64,000 bases of DNA. Origin: Pseudomonas rubra (lineage in GTDB: Bacteria > Pseudomonadota > Gammaproteobacteria > Pseudomonadales > Pseudomonadaceae). Made by a program: the position numbers and the translations under genes. The notes beneath the pieces were generated by a model. That model was not told the DNA's origin. It searched no databases and saw only the letters and a program-made list of their open reading frames with translations. The DNA is taken from contig NZ_JAMDGZ010000052.1 in NCBI RefSeq assembly GCF_028656935.1, positions 1-64,000 on the forward strand, written 5' to 3'. Position 1 is the stretch's first letter; every line of letters starts with the position of its first letter. Shown piece by piece: positions 24,612 to 33,921 of this stretch.

Positions 24612-27068
24612 TCAAAAGCTCCAGCGCGTAGTCAGCATGAAGTTGCGCGGATCACCGTACAGGTTGCCGCCATAGGCGGTATTGCCGGCAATGCTCTGGT
24701 AGTACTTCTTATCGAACACGTTGTTCAGGTTCAAGCGTACGTCCAGGTGTTCGGAAGCCTGGTAGTTGAGCATCAGATCGACCAGGGTGTAGGCCGGCTG
24801 TTCGATGCGATAACGGCTCGGGGTTGCGTAGAAGTTGTCACCCTTGTAGTAGATCTCGCTCTGTCGGGTAAGACCACCACCGACCTTCCAGCGTTGCAGT
24901 TCGCCCGGCAGTTGATAGGTGGTGAAAGCCTTGAACACTTGCCGCGGAATTTCCGGCGCGAACAAGCGCCCTTCGTTGGCCGGGTCGCTGTCCTTGACGT
25001 ATTTGACCTGGGCAAAGGTATAGCCTGCACCCAGCTCCCAACCCGGTAACAGGGTGCCGTTGACCTCAAGTTCGATCCCTTCGCTGCGCAGTTTGCCAGC
25101 AGCCTCCGAGCAGCTGGGCACCAACGCCGAGCACTCATTGATCTGCAGGGCCTTGGCGCGGTTTTGCTGATCGATGCGAAACACAGCTGCACTGGCATTC
25201 AGGCTGCCATCAAAGTACTCGCCCTTGATGCCGAGCTCGTAGTTCTTGCCCTCCATGGGCTCGATTGCAGCGCCCGCAGCATCCAGTTCCGACTGCGGTT
25301 TGAAGATGTCGGTGTAGCTGACGTACAGCGAATGGTGCTGGTCCAGGTCGTAGATGACACCGGCGTAACGGGTGACATGGCGCGTTACCGAATAGTCACT
25401 GCCGGTTGGCGCACGATTGCCGTTGCGGGTGCTGGTGTCGTTGTCGTACCAGTCCAGGCGCCCGCCCAGGATCAGCTTGAGGTCATCGGCCAGGTTGAAG
25501 CGGGTGGTCAGGTAGGTGCCGGTCTGCGAGGTCTTGCGGTCCTGGTGCCAGTAGCTGAGGTCCAGCTCGCGCTTGGGCAGCGAACCTGGGTCCCAGTTGT
25601 AGATATCCATGCCGATTTCGTCGTCGCTGTAGTTGCCCTTGCCTTCGAAGGTCAGCTCGCGCCGGCTGGTACCGATAACCAGCTCATGGGTCCGCCCGAG
25701 CAACTGGAACGGCCCCGAGGCATAGGCGTCGTAGCTGCTCTGCTCATCGTCGTAGTGGTACTGGCCCAGGTATTGGCCGAACACCTCGCCCTCATCGCCC
25801 ATGCGTTCGGTCATGCTGCCGAGCATCTTCAGGTCCGACCAGGTACGGCTGGCCGCCAGCAACAGTTTCCAATCATTGGCCAGGCGGTAGTCCAGGCGAG
25901 TAAATACGGTGGTGTTGTCCTGGTCCCAGTATTCCCAGTCATTGCCCAAGTAGGTCTTGCGCGACAGGTGCAAGTCGCTGCCATCGATGGCGGTCGGCAA
26001 GCCGCCCCAGGTCGCGGTGTTGTTGACGCTCTGGTTGGAGACGCCGAGGGTCAGGGTGCTGTTGTCATTGAGGTCGGCCTCGCCAATGGCGTAGAACACC
26101 GAACGCTCGCTGTCGGTAACGTCCTGGAAGCTGTTGCGGGTCTGGTAGGCCGTGACCACCCGCCCGCGCAAGGTGGCGTTGTCGTTGAGCGGCCCGGAAG
26201 CATCCACTTCGCTGCGGTAGTTGTCCCAACTGCCGGCGCTGCCGGTGAAGCTCAAACGCGGGTCCGCCGTCGGGCGCTTGCGCACCATGTTGATGGCCGC
26301 CGACGGCGTGCCCGCGCCCTGCATCAACCCGGTGGCACCGCGGACCACTTCGACGTGGTCGTAGATGGCCATGTCGGGGGTCGAGTTCATGTCCCGCGAC
26401 AGGTAATGCGACAGATCGCTCGACAGCCCGTCGTTCATCAGGTTTTCCACGATGAACCCGCGCGCATAGAAGGTCGGGCGATGCGGGCCGTCCTTGGTCA
26501 TCGACATGCCGGGGGTGCTCTTGAGCACATCTTCAAGGCTGCGCATATTCTGGTCGTCCATGCGCTGGCGGGTGATCACCGTCACCGACTGCGGGGTCTC
26601 GCGGTTGGTCAGCGCCAGCTTGGTCGCGGTCTGCATCGGCCCGGTGGTGTAGGAGCCGCTGTCTTCGGTGATGCTCCCCAGCACCGCGCCATTGATGCTG
26701 GTAGCGCCCAACTCCAGGGCGCCGTTGGCGGCGGGCACGTCCACCAACACATAACCGTCGCTGCTCGCCCGGGCCTGCAACGCATGGCCCTGCAAAACCT
26801 TGGCGAAACCTTCCTGTACCGCGTAACTGCCCTGCAAACCGGCGCTGCTCAGGCCCGCCACCTGCCCGGCATTGAACGAGATGGCCAGGCCTGACTCCCG
26901 AGCATAGCGGCTCAACACATCGCCCAGCGGGCCGCCGGGAATGGCATAACGCTGTACCTGTTGCTGTGCTTGCAGGGGTTGAGCTACCAGCAACGGCAAG
27001 CCGCCAAGGGCAAAATGGACCGCCAGGGTCAGCGCGCGGCAAGGTTTGAATGGCTTGGGTGAAAGCAT
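24612..27068 (-). CDS. TonB-dependent siderophore receptor with STN domain, FpvA/FhuE-like (CSS-C)
   Basis: An outer-membrane receptor of 818 residues. Signal peptide ends near residue 35 (AQPLQAQ); the STN domain covers about 37-100 (YAIPGGPLGDVLSRYARESG); the plug has TPQSVTVITRQRMDDQNMRS, LEDVLKSTPGMSM, YARGFIVENLMNDGL and VRGATGLMQGAGTPSAAINM; the barrel ends GDPRNFMLTTRWSF. The DPRNFMLTTRW ending and ATGLMQG plug motif are typical of FpvA, FhuE and FptA-type receptors, so a ferric pyoverdine or other hydroxamate is likely. ATG 27068 has GGAGAG; the open frame to 27380 runs into the FecR gene. Confidence 0.9.
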   Translation of the reverse strand: MLSPKPFKPCRALTLAVHFALGGLPLLVAQPLQAQQQVQRYAIPGGPLGDVLSRYARESGLAISFNAGQVAGLSSAGLQGSYAVQEGFAKVLQGHALQARASSDGYVLVDVPAANGALELGATSINGAVLGSITEDSGSYTTGPMQTATKLALTNRETPQSVTVITRQRMDDQNMRSLEDVLKSTPGMSMTKDGPHRPTFYARGFIVENLMNDGLSSDLSHYLSRDMNSTPDMAIYDHVEVVRGATGLMQGAGTPSAAINMVRKRPTADPRLSFTGSAGSWDNYRSEVDASGPLNDNATLRGRVVTAYQTRNSFQDVTDSERSVFYAIGEADLNDNSTLTLGVSNQSVNNTATWGGLPTAIDGSDLHLSRKTYLGNDWEYWDQDNTTVFTRLDYRLANDWKLLLAASRTWSDLKMLGSMTERMGDEGEVFGQYLGQYHYDDEQSSYDAYASGPFQLLGRTHELVIGTSRRELTFEGKGNYSDDEIGMDIYNWDPGSLPKRELDLSYWHQDRKTSQTGTYLTTRFNLADDLKLILGGRLDWYDNDTSTRNGNRAPTGSDYSVTRHVTRYAGVIYDLDQHHSLYVSYTDIFKPQSELDAAGAAIEPMEGKNYELGIKGEYFDGSLNASAAVFRIDQQNRAKALQINECSALVPSCSEAAGKLRSEGIELEVNGTLLPGWELGAGYTFAQVKYVKDSDPANEGRLFAPEIPRQVFKAFTTYQLPGELQRWKVGGGLTRQSEIYYKGDNFYATPSRYRIEQPAYTLVDLMLNYQASEHLDVRLNLNNVFDKKYYQSIAGNTAYGGNLYGDPRNFMLTTRWSF

Positions 27069-27145
27069 GTTCCCGACTCTCCGATGTATTGGGCTAATAC
27101 AAGGACGCTCGGGCAACAGGAACTGGAAGCGTTTGATAATAATTT

Positions 27146-28093
27146 TTATTCGAGGACGACACGGGTCAGCCATGGCGTGTATTGCTCGACCCGGATCGGG
27201 AAACTGCGCGCCAGCAAACGCAAGGCCCGCTGGCTGTCGTCGACCGGCAGCACGGCGGTGACCTTCAGGTGTGCCAGCGCCTTGGCGTCGTACAGCAGGT
27301 AGCCCTGGTGATTGCGCGACAGGCGTTCGAGCACCTCGCTCAAGGGCTGTTCGCGCACCAGCATCTGCTGCCGGCCCCACGCCTGTTCTAGGCCCGGCGC
27401 ATCCACCGGTTGCACTGCCTGCAGGCCCGAGGCGCCGAACTGCACCTGCTGCCCGGCATGCACCGTAAGGGTGCTGGCGCCGCTGCGCACTTCGGTGCTC
27501 GACTCGATCATCATCAGACGCGTGCTATCGCCCAGGCGCTCCACCACAAAGCGCGTGCCCAGCGCACGAATGCTGCCGTGCTCGGTGACCACCCGGAACG
27601 GCCGCTCGGCATCCTTGGCCACCTGCACCAGAATCTCGCCACTGACCAGGTGCAAGGTGCGGCTATGGGCATCGAACTGCAAGTCGACCGCCGAACGGCC
27701 ATCCAGGCTGATGCGGCTGCCGTCAGGCAATTGCTCGCTGCGCCACTGACCGCTGCCGGTACGCAGATCGGCCAGCAGATACGCAGGCGGGTAATGCTGG
27801 AGCAAGGCAGCGCTGGGCAGCACTAGCGCCAGGCTGATGGCCAACGCCTTGAGGGCACGCTTGCCGGGCTGTGCTGCAGTCACCCGTTGCAGGGCCGCTC
27901 GGGCCGGGGCACGCGGTAGTTCGCGCAACGGCGCAAGGCTGCCTTGCAAGCGTTGCACGGCATCCCGGTGTTCGTCGGCTTCGGCCAGCCAGGCGCTGAA
28001 CGCCTGCTGCTCGGCAGCACTGGGCTCATCGTCCAGGCGCACCAACCATTGCGCAGCCTCGCGCAGCACTGCGGCGCTAGGTGACGGGCTCAC
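27146..28093 (-). CDS. FecR-family anti-sigma regulator (CSS-C)
   Basis: A 315-residue FecR-like protein: N-terminal AAQWLVRLDDEPSAAEQQAF, membrane segment near 85-105 (LKALAISLALVLPSAALL), periplasmic RSEQLPDGSRISLDGRSAV and IRALGTRFVVERL. It starts with GTG at 28093, whose bases overlap the sigma stop as GTGA. The open frame to 28120 is inside the sigma gene. The receptor gene begins 77 bp downstream. Confidence 0.88.
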   Translation of the reverse strand: MSPSPSAAVLREAAQWLVRLDDEPSAAEQQAFSAWLAEADEHRDAVQRLQGSLAPLRELPRAPARAALQRVTAAQPGKRALKALAISLALVLPSAALLQHYPPAYLLADLRTGSGQWRSEQLPDGSRISLDGRSAVDLQFDAHSRTLHLVSGEILVQVAKDAERPFRVVTEHGSIRALGTRFVVERLGDSTRLMMIESSTEVRSGASTLTVHAGQQVQFGASGLQAVQPVDAPGLEQAWGRQQMLVREQPLSEVLERLSRNHQGYLLYDAKALAHLKVTAVLPVDDSQRALRLLARSFPIRVEQYTPWLTRVVLE

Positions 28094-28605
28094 AGTGCCG
28101 ACTCGCGGGCGGCGTGGCACTGCAGCAAGGCCTGGACCAGATCGTTCTGCACGGTTTTGCTCGAGACCTGAAAGCGCTCGGCGATCTGCGCGTGGCTCAG
28201 GCCTTCCAGGTGACGCAGGATGAACACCTGGCGAACCCGTGAGCTCATCTGCTCAAGGGCGCGGGCAATGTGTTCAAGAGCATTGACCGCCGCCAGCAGT
28301 TGTTCGGGCGACGGCGCCTGATCGAGGTGCTCGACGTGCCGCGCGAGTTCTTCACGGTAAGCCTGTTCGAGCTTTTGCCGGCGGCTGCGGTCAACCAGCA
28401 GGCGCCGCGCCACCGTGGCCAGAAACGCCCGCGGCTCGCGCGGTGCTACGTAGGCACCGGCACTGAGCAAGCGCACGAAAGTGTCCTGGGCCATGTCGGC
28501 AGCATTGTGCGGACACTCCAGGCGGCGCCGCAGCCACCCCAGCAACCAGCCGTGATAGCCCTTGTACAAGGTGTCGAGACTGTCGGCAGGAGGAGGCGCT
28601 TTCAT
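28090..28605 (-). CDS. ECF sigma factor, FecI-like (CSS-C)
   Basis: A 171-residue ECF sigma factor. Region 2 has HNAADMAQDTFVRLLSAG and EPRAFLATVARRLL; region 4 has MSSRVRQVFILRHLEGLSHA and AERFQVSSKTVQNDLVQAL. The start is uncertain: ATG 28605 and ATG 28617 both lack a ribosome site, and the second would touch the Fur box. Start of the CSS-C sigma-FecR-receptor unit. Confidence 0.87.
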   Translation of the reverse strand: MKAPPPADSLDTLYKGYHGWLLGWLRRRLECPHNAADMAQDTFVRLLSAGAYVAPREPRAFLATVARRLLVDRSRRQKLEQAYREELARHVEHLDQAPSPEQLLAAVNALEHIARALEQMSSRVRQVFILRHLEGLSHAQIAERFQVSSKTVQNDLVQALLQCHAARESAL

Positions 28606-28619
28606 CGGTACGGGCATTA

Positions 28620-28638
28620 AATGAGAATGGTTATATCT
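28620..28638. promoter_or_regulatory. Fur box upstream of the CSS-C sigma gene
   Basis: AATGAGAATGGTTATATCT resembles the common Pseudomonas form AATGAGAATGATTCTCATT, best on its left half. It lies directly before the sigma gene. Confidence 0.55.
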
Positions 28639-28777
28639 TAAGTGGCCTGGGCGGACGGATGCAATCCTCAAGGGCCCTCCTGCGCAGGAACGAATCAGAA
28701 AATATCTACACTTTGTTGATTATTCAATTTTACGTTGATAGCCTGATATTCATCACTCAACGCCTCACGAGCGTCTC

Positions 28778-29473
28778 ATGAAGGTTTCCCGCCCCTTGCA
28801 CAGCGAACACCAACTGATCCTCGGCATGCTGCACAGCACGCTGAAAATGCTCGGCCAGGTGCTCGGTGCCCATACTGAAATCGTCCTGCATGACGTGCTC
28901 AACCCGCAGCGCTCCATCCTCGCCATCGCCAATGGTCATGTCACCGGGCGCAGGGTTGGTGACTCCGTGCTCGGCGGGCCGCTCCATGACCTGGGCTTCG
29001 CCGCGGTGCGTCGGGCCATGAGCGACCGTTCCAGTAGCGAGCCGATCGTGGTCGAGAACTACCCTACCCTCGCCCCCGATGGCCGGCCGTTGCGCAGCTC
29101 AACCGTGGTCTATCGCGACAGCAGCGGGCAGCCGTTTGCCAGCCTGTGCATCAATGCCGACCTCAGCGCCATCACCACCGCCCATCAAGTGCTCGGCGGG
29201 CTGCTGGGACTGGCCGCGACACCTGCGCCAGTACCGGACGAATCCAGGGGCATGGAGCAGCTGATGGCACAGATCATCCAGGACGCCTGCCCCGGCGGCG
29301 TGCTGGGCATGAAGAAAGCGCAGAAACTGGACGCCGTGCGGCAGATGCAGGAACGCGGGCTGTTCATCGTCAAGGGCGGTATCGAGAAGGCCGCCGCCTC
29401 GCTCGGCGTAACCCGCTACACCATCTACAACTACCTGGAGCAGATCCGGGCGACAGACAACGGACAGGAATGA
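28778..29473 (+). CDS. YheO/DauR-type transcriptional regulator
   Basis: A 231-residue regulator with an N-terminal YheO-like PAS domain (about residues 10-120: LGAHTEIVLHDVLNPQRSIL, ANGHVTGRRVGD) and a C-terminal HTH_22 domain (about 170-225: IEKAAASLGVTRYTIYNYLE). DauR of P. aeruginosa, a relative, represses D-arginine catabolism. Its stop overlaps an ATG of the PhzF gene, so it is coupled to that gene and probably regulates it. It breaks the run of minus-strand iron genes between CSS-C and CSS-D. Confidence 0.85.
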   Translation: MKVSRPLHSEHQLILGMLHSTLKMLGQVLGAHTEIVLHDVLNPQRSILAIANGHVTGRRVGDSVLGGPLHDLGFAAVRRAMSDRSSSEPIVVENYPTLAPDGRPLRSSTVVYRDSSGQPFASLCINADLSAITTAHQVLGGLLGLAATPAPVPDESRGMEQLMAQIIQDACPGGVLGMKKAQKLDAVRQMQERGLFIVKGGIEKAAASLGVTRYTIYNYLEQIRATDNGQE

Positions 29474-29478
29474 TCAGC

Positions 29479-30264
29479 ATGCAACTTGAAATCTTCCAGG
29501 TAGACGCCTTCTCTGACAGCGCGTTCGGCGGCAACCCGGCGGCGGTGTGCCCGCTCGAGGCATGGTTGCCCGACGCGACGTTGCAACAGATCGCCGCCGA
29601 AAACAACCTGTCGGAAACCGCTTACGTAGTGCGCAATGGCGAGCTGTTCGAGCTGCGCTGGTTTACCCCGACGGTAGAAGTCGACCTGTGCGGCCACGCC
29701 ACCCTGGCGAGCGCCTGGGTGCTGTTCGAACAACTGGGCGAACAGTGCCAGATACTGCGTTTTGCCACCCGCAGCGGCGAGCTGCGGGTGCGGCGTGATG
29801 GCGCTCGCCTGGCCATGGATTTCCCGGCCAGGCAGCCCGTGCCTGTCGCCGTGCCAGACGGTTTGTTGGAGGCCCTGGGCCTGGAGCGGATCGAGGCGTT
29901 GTACCGTACCGATGATTACTTGGTGGTTGTCGAGGACCCGGCGCTGATCGCCGACCTGCAGCCGGACTTTACAGCGCTGGCCGCCTTTGACGTGCGCGGC
30001 ATTGCAGTCACCGCCCCCGGCACGCACTTCGACTTCGTTTCGCGCTGGTTCGGCCCACGGGTGGGCGTCAATGAAGACCCGGTAACCGGCTCTGCCCACA
30101 CCTCGCTGGCACCTTACTGGGCCGGGCGCCTGGGCAAGCGCACGCTCACCGCCGAGCAAGGTGGCGCACGCAAGGGCCAGTTGCACTGTGAAGTGCTGGA
30201 CAACGGCCGAGTGATCATCAGTGGTCAGGCTGCGCTGTACATGCGCGGAACGATCTTTATCTGA
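29479..30264 (+). CDS. PhzF-family isomerase/epimerase
   Basis: A 261-residue protein of the PhzF (diaminopimelate-epimerase fold) family. The start MQLEIFQVDAFSDSAFGGNP, the catalytic Glu46 in NNLSETAYV, the motif VDLCGHATLA and the C-terminal NEDPVTGSAHTSLAPYW are all present. Most family members are not in phenazine pathways, and no other phz genes are here, so the substrate is unknown. ATG 29479 is chosen over 29470 because AGGA at 29466-29469 is spaced correctly for it. Co-transcribed with the YheO-type regulator. Confidence 0.9.
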   Translation: MQLEIFQVDAFSDSAFGGNPAAVCPLEAWLPDATLQQIAAENNLSETAYVVRNGELFELRWFTPTVEVDLCGHATLASAWVLFEQLGEQCQILRFATRSGELRVRRDGARLAMDFPARQPVPVAVPDGLLEALGLERIEALYRTDDYLVVVEDPALIADLQPDFTALAAFDVRGIAVTAPGTHFDFVSRWFGPRVGVNEDPVTGSAHTSLAPYWAGRLGKRTLTAEQGGARKGQLHCEVLDNGRVIISGQAALYMRGTIFI

Positions 30265-30300
30265 GCAGAGCGGGCCACTGGCGAGCCAGCGGCTGGATAC

Positions 30301-30362
30301 GATCGCGGGTCAAGCCCGCTCCTACAGGGTCGCGCAGACCTGTGGGGGCCGGGTTGACCCGA
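30301..30362. repeat. Inverted REP pair
   Basis: GATCGCGGGTCAAGCCCGCT at 30301 is followed by an inverted, diverged copy (GGGGCCGGGTTGACCCG, to 30362), giving a REPIN-like hairpin between the convergent PhzF gene and the CSS-D receptor gene. It may also terminate both transcripts. Confidence 0.7.
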
Positions 30363-30368
30363 AATGGA

Positions 30369-32852
30369 TTACCAGTCGTAGGTCATCTCAAGCGACGCCA
30401 CCCGCTCCTGCCCGTAGTAGCAACCAAACGAGTAGTTACAGTCCGAGACATACTCGCGGTCAAACAGGTTCTGCACATTCAGGCTGGTCTGCAGCCCGCG
30501 CAGGCTCGGGTCGAGCTTGCCCAGGTCGTAGCTGATGGTGGTGTCGTAGACAACGAACGACGGCACATCGAACGAGTTGGCCGAATCCCCCGGCTTGCGC
30601 CCGGTGTAGCGCGCTCCCGCACCGACGGTCAGGCCGTTGAGCGCGGCCTGGGTGAAGTGGTAGTCCGCCCACAGGGTTGCCGACACTGGCGCTTGCGCCT
30701 CGGAACGGTTGCCCTCATCGCCATAGTTGCTCTTGGTGTAGAACGAATCGATGTAGGTGGCTGCTGCCAATACGTCGAGATTGTCCAGGCTAGTCTTGAG
30801 CTCCAGCTCCACGCCGCGCGAGCGCACTTCGCCGTCCTGGCTTTCATACTCGGGGTAGACCTTGTCGCCTGTCTTGACGTTTTTCTGGGTCAGCTCGAAC
30901 ACCGAGGCGGTGATCAGGGTCTTGTCCAGCGGCTGGTACTTGACGCCGATTTCATACTGCTCGCCCTCGGTCGGTTCGAAGGCCTTGGCGCCGCGCTGCG
31001 GTGCGCTGGTGCCAATCGTCGGCAGGAACGACTGCGAGTAGCTGACATAAGGCGCCAGACCAAACTCCGTCACATAGGTCAGCCCTACCCGGCCGGTGAA
31101 CTTCTGGTCGTTCTGTTCGACGATGCTGTGCGCCAGCAGGTCTTTGTTCTCGACCTTGGCCCAGTCCTGGCGCCCGCCGATGGTGAGGATCCACTGGTCA
31201 AGCTTGATCTGGTCCTGCACATACAGGCCAGTCTGGCCGATGGTGTTGTCCCACTTGGTGGTCAGTTCCGGCACCACATCGTCCGTGGGGTAGTTGCTCG
31301 GGTTGTACAGATCGACCGGGGCCACGCCGTAGGCGTTGTAGCCGGTGTAGGTGCGGTTGAAGCGGCGGTAGTCCAGGCCCACCAGCGTGGTGTGCTGCAG
31401 GCGGCCGGTGTCGAACTTGTACTCCAGATTGTTATCGAGGGTGTAGGCGGTGTTGTGCTGGCGCCAGTCGAGCTTGGTGCGGGTGGCGTGGGTCTGGTCG
31501 ATCACACCGGCAGCATCGCTGACGAAGCCACGCAGATAGAAGCCCTTGTAGCGGTCGCGAATGTCAATGTAACGCGCGGTCTGGCGGTACTTGAGGTCGT
31601 CGCTGAAGGCGTGGCTGAAGTCGTAGCCCAGCACATACTGGTCGCGCCGGTAGTCGTTGTAATGGGAGTCGCCCAGAAACGCGTCGCGGTCGATGCGCTG
31701 GCCGTTGGGGCCGCGATCGAGCGAACCGATTTTCGGCAAGGACTGGTAGTCGGCCAGGCCGTCATCGCGCTGCACCTGGGCATACAGGGTCAGCGCCGTG
31801 TCTTCGTTCGGCGCCCAAGTCAGGCTCGGCGCCAGCAGCATGCGCTGGCTATTGGTGTGATCGAGCTGGTCGTTGCCCTTTTTCGCCACGCCGATCAGGC
31901 GGTAGCTGAGGGTGCCAGCCTCATCCAGCGGGCCGCTGAGATCAATGGCACCGTTGACCCGGCTGTAGCTGCCCAGGCCGAACTTGACCTGGTTGCGTTG
32001 CTCGCGGGTCGGCCGTTTGGAGACCATATTGATCAGGCCACCCGGCTGGTTCTGCCCGTACAGCACCGACGACGGGCCCTTGAGTACTTCGATGCGCTCG
32101 AGGGTGTAGGGGTCGATCTGCGGTGCGCCGCCCAGGCTGCCAGCGTATGGCAGGTAAGCGCCATCCAGGTACAACGGTGTCGGGGCGAAGCCGCGGCTGG
32201 TGATCTCGTCGGCAATATTGTTGCGGTCGGTAAAGCCGTTGACGCTCAGGCCCGGGGTGTAGCGCAGGGCCTGGGTCAGGTTGCGCGCGCCCTGGGTTTC
32301 GACCTGGGCGGCGGTGATCACGTTGACCGCCTGGGGGATTTCCAGGAGCGGTGTGTCGGTCTTGGTGCCGGTGGCACTGCGGGTGGCGACATAGCCGTCG
32401 ACCGGCCCGTAGGCGGACTCGACGGCCTTGCCGTTGATGCTGGTGGCATCCAGTTGCACGCTGGTGTCATCGCCGGCACCTGGCAGCAACGAGTAGCTGC
32501 CGCTGTCCTGGCGCACCAGTTGCAGGTTGCTGCCGGCCAACAGCTGGCGCAAGCCGGCCTCGACGCTGTAGCGGCCATGCAAGCCTGGCGATTGCCGGCC
32601 ACGGGTATCATTGGGCTGGAACGACACGGTCACCCCGGCGCTGGCGGCAAAGCGGGTCAATACCGACTCCAGGGAGCCTGCGGGGATATCGAACTGGCTT
32701 TCAACCCGGGTGTCAGCCCAAGCGGGTGCCGCGACCATCAGGGTGGCGCCGGCCCCTGCCAGGGCGGAACCGAACAGCGCAGCCTGGACAGCACGGCGCA
32801 AAGGGGTGAATGCGCGGAGGTTGCGGGTGGAGTCTGGATTACAAAGGGACAT
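30369..32852 (-). CDS. TonB-dependent siderophore receptor with STN domain (CSS-D)
   Basis: An 827-residue receptor: signal peptide ending near residue 42 (AAPAWAD), STN domain (FDIPAGSLESVLTRFAASAG), plug with IPQAVNVITAAQVETQGARN, GFAPTPLYLDGAYL and LERIEVLKGPSSVLYGQ, then a barrel ending TYDW. As in the CSS-A receptor, a cysteine pair precedes CYYGQER near the C-terminus, and many plug and barrel stretches match that protein, so the two are paralogues of the FhuA/FoxA/FiuA hydroxamate group. ATG 32852 has AAAGGA; the frame to 32936 has no site. Confidence 0.9.
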   Translation of the reverse strand: MSLCNPDSTRNLRAFTPLRRAVQAALFGSALAGAGATLMVAAPAWADTRVESQFDIPAGSLESVLTRFAASAGVTVSFQPNDTRGRQSPGLHGRYSVEAGLRQLLAGSNLQLVRQDSGSYSLLPGAGDDTSVQLDATSINGKAVESAYGPVDGYVATRSATGTKTDTPLLEIPQAVNVITAAQVETQGARNLTQALRYTPGLSVNGFTDRNNIADEITSRGFAPTPLYLDGAYLPYAGSLGGAPQIDPYTLERIEVLKGPSSVLYGQNQPGGLINMVSKRPTREQRNQVKFGLGSYSRVNGAIDLSGPLDEAGTLSYRLIGVAKKGNDQLDHTNSQRMLLAPSLTWAPNEDTALTLYAQVQRDDGLADYQSLPKIGSLDRGPNGQRIDRDAFLGDSHYNDYRRDQYVLGYDFSHAFSDDLKYRQTARYIDIRDRYKGFYLRGFVSDAAGVIDQTHATRTKLDWRQHNTAYTLDNNLEYKFDTGRLQHTTLVGLDYRRFNRTYTGYNAYGVAPVDLYNPSNYPTDDVVPELTTKWDNTIGQTGLYVQDQIKLDQWILTIGGRQDWAKVENKDLLAHSIVEQNDQKFTGRVGLTYVTEFGLAPYVSYSQSFLPTIGTSAPQRGAKAFEPTEGEQYEIGVKYQPLDKTLITASVFELTQKNVKTGDKVYPEYESQDGEVRSRGVELELKTSLDNLDVLAAATYIDSFYTKSNYGDEGNRSEAQAPVSATLWADYHFTQAALNGLTVGAGARYTGRKPGDSANSFDVPSFVVYDTTISYDLGKLDPSLRGLQTSLNVQNLFDREYVSDCNYSFGCYYGQERVASLEMTYDW

Positions 32853-32967
32853 GCAGTTTCCTTTCGCCCGTTGGCAGTGGTGGGTGGCGTCTGAGGCGCC
32901 TCTACCTACAAGTCGAATGAGAATCTGAATCAACACCCCCCTTGTGAAAATAATTCTCCGCTGTGGC

Positions 32968-33918
32968 TCAGGCAGGTTCCACCCGGACCCAGAAGCGGCT
33001 GAACTGACGAATGCGCACCGGCAAGGTGCTGCTCAGGTTGGCGAGAATGTGATCGCTGTTGCCCAGTTGGAACGCCCCGGAGATCCTCAGATCGGCCACC
33101 GCCTGGGCACAGCCCAAGTGCCCGGGGCGATAGCGCTGCAGTTCGCTGATGAAGTCGTCCAGGCGCCAGTCGTGCACCACCAGCAGGTCGCGCAGCCAGG
33201 CATCGGCGTCGGGGTTGGCCATTTGCAAAGGGCTGATCGTGGCGCGATCAAAGCTCAGTTGCTGGCCGGCTTCGACCCGCACAGGCCTGTGCAGATCAGC
33301 ACTGCAGCGTACTTCCACAGCATGCGCCTGTACGCTCACCTGGGTGCGCTCGGCGTCGCGACGGACGATAAAGCGCGTGCCCAACGCGCGAATGCTGCCT
33401 TCGCTGGTATGCACCATGAAGGGCCGAGCCAGGGTATCTTTTGCCGTCTCGATGAGGATCTCGCCGCTGAGCAGGCGCAGTTCGCGCAACTGATCGCTGT
33501 AGCGGATATCCACCGCAGTGGCGGTGTTCAGGTGCAACTGGCTGCCGTCCTGCAGACGCACGCGGCGACGCTCGCCGGTACCGGTGCGCTGGTCGGCCAT
33601 CAAGGTCGGTAAGGGTGTGCTGTGCCAGGCCAGGGTCCCTGCCCCACCTGCGGCCAGCAGGATCGACAGCACCTTGAGCACTTCGCGGCGCTTGGCCTGG
33701 GCGCTGGCCAACATCGGCCGGGCGACACCCGGGCTGACCTGGGCAAAGGCGCCTTGCACCCGCTGCAAGCGCTCCCAAGCCTGGCGGTGGCGCGGATCAC
33801 CCGCCAGCCATTGCTGGTGGGCAAGGCGGGTTGCCGGGGCCGGCGCTTCGCAGCGCAGTTCGACAAACCAGTGGGCTGCCGCTTCAAGGGTGGCGCGATC
33901 CAGGCGCTGGGCGTTCAC
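32968..33918 (-). CDS. FecR-family anti-sigma regulator (CSS-D)
   Basis: A 316-residue FecR-like protein: N-terminal EAAAHWFVELRCEAPAPA, membrane segment near residues 80-98 (VLKVLSILLAAGGAGTLAW), periplasmic RRRVRLQDGSQLHLNTATAV and IRALGTRFIVRRD. It begins with GTG 33918, with GAGGA 8 bp before it; the sigma stop is 3 bp upstream. The receptor gene follows after 115 bp. Confidence 0.88.
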   Translation of the reverse strand: MNAQRLDRATLEAAAHWFVELRCEAPAPATRLAHQQWLAGDPRHRQAWERLQRVQGAFAQVSPGVARPMLASAQAKRREVLKVLSILLAAGGAGTLAWHSTPLPTLMADQRTGTGERRRVRLQDGSQLHLNTATAVDIRYSDQLRELRLLSGEILIETAKDTLARPFMVHTSEGSIRALGTRFIVRRDAERTQVSVQAHAVEVRCSADLHRPVRVEAGQQLSFDRATISPLQMANPDADAWLRDLLVVHDWRLDDFISELQRYRPGHLGCAQAVADLRISGAFQLGNSDHILANLSSTLPVRIRQFSRFWVRVEPA

Positions 33919-33921
33919 GGC

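Noticed and set aside
24612..27380. A 922-residue version of the CSS-C receptor
   Set aside because: The first 104 codons lie inside the FecR gene in another frame; a signal peptide starts at 27068.
29479..30264. Phenazine biosynthesis locus
   Set aside because: Only the PhzF-family gene is present; such proteins are widespread outside phenazine pathways.
30342..32894. An 850-residue open frame opposite the CSS-D receptor
   Set aside because: Shadow of the receptor; composition is that of reversed codons, with no recognisable domain.
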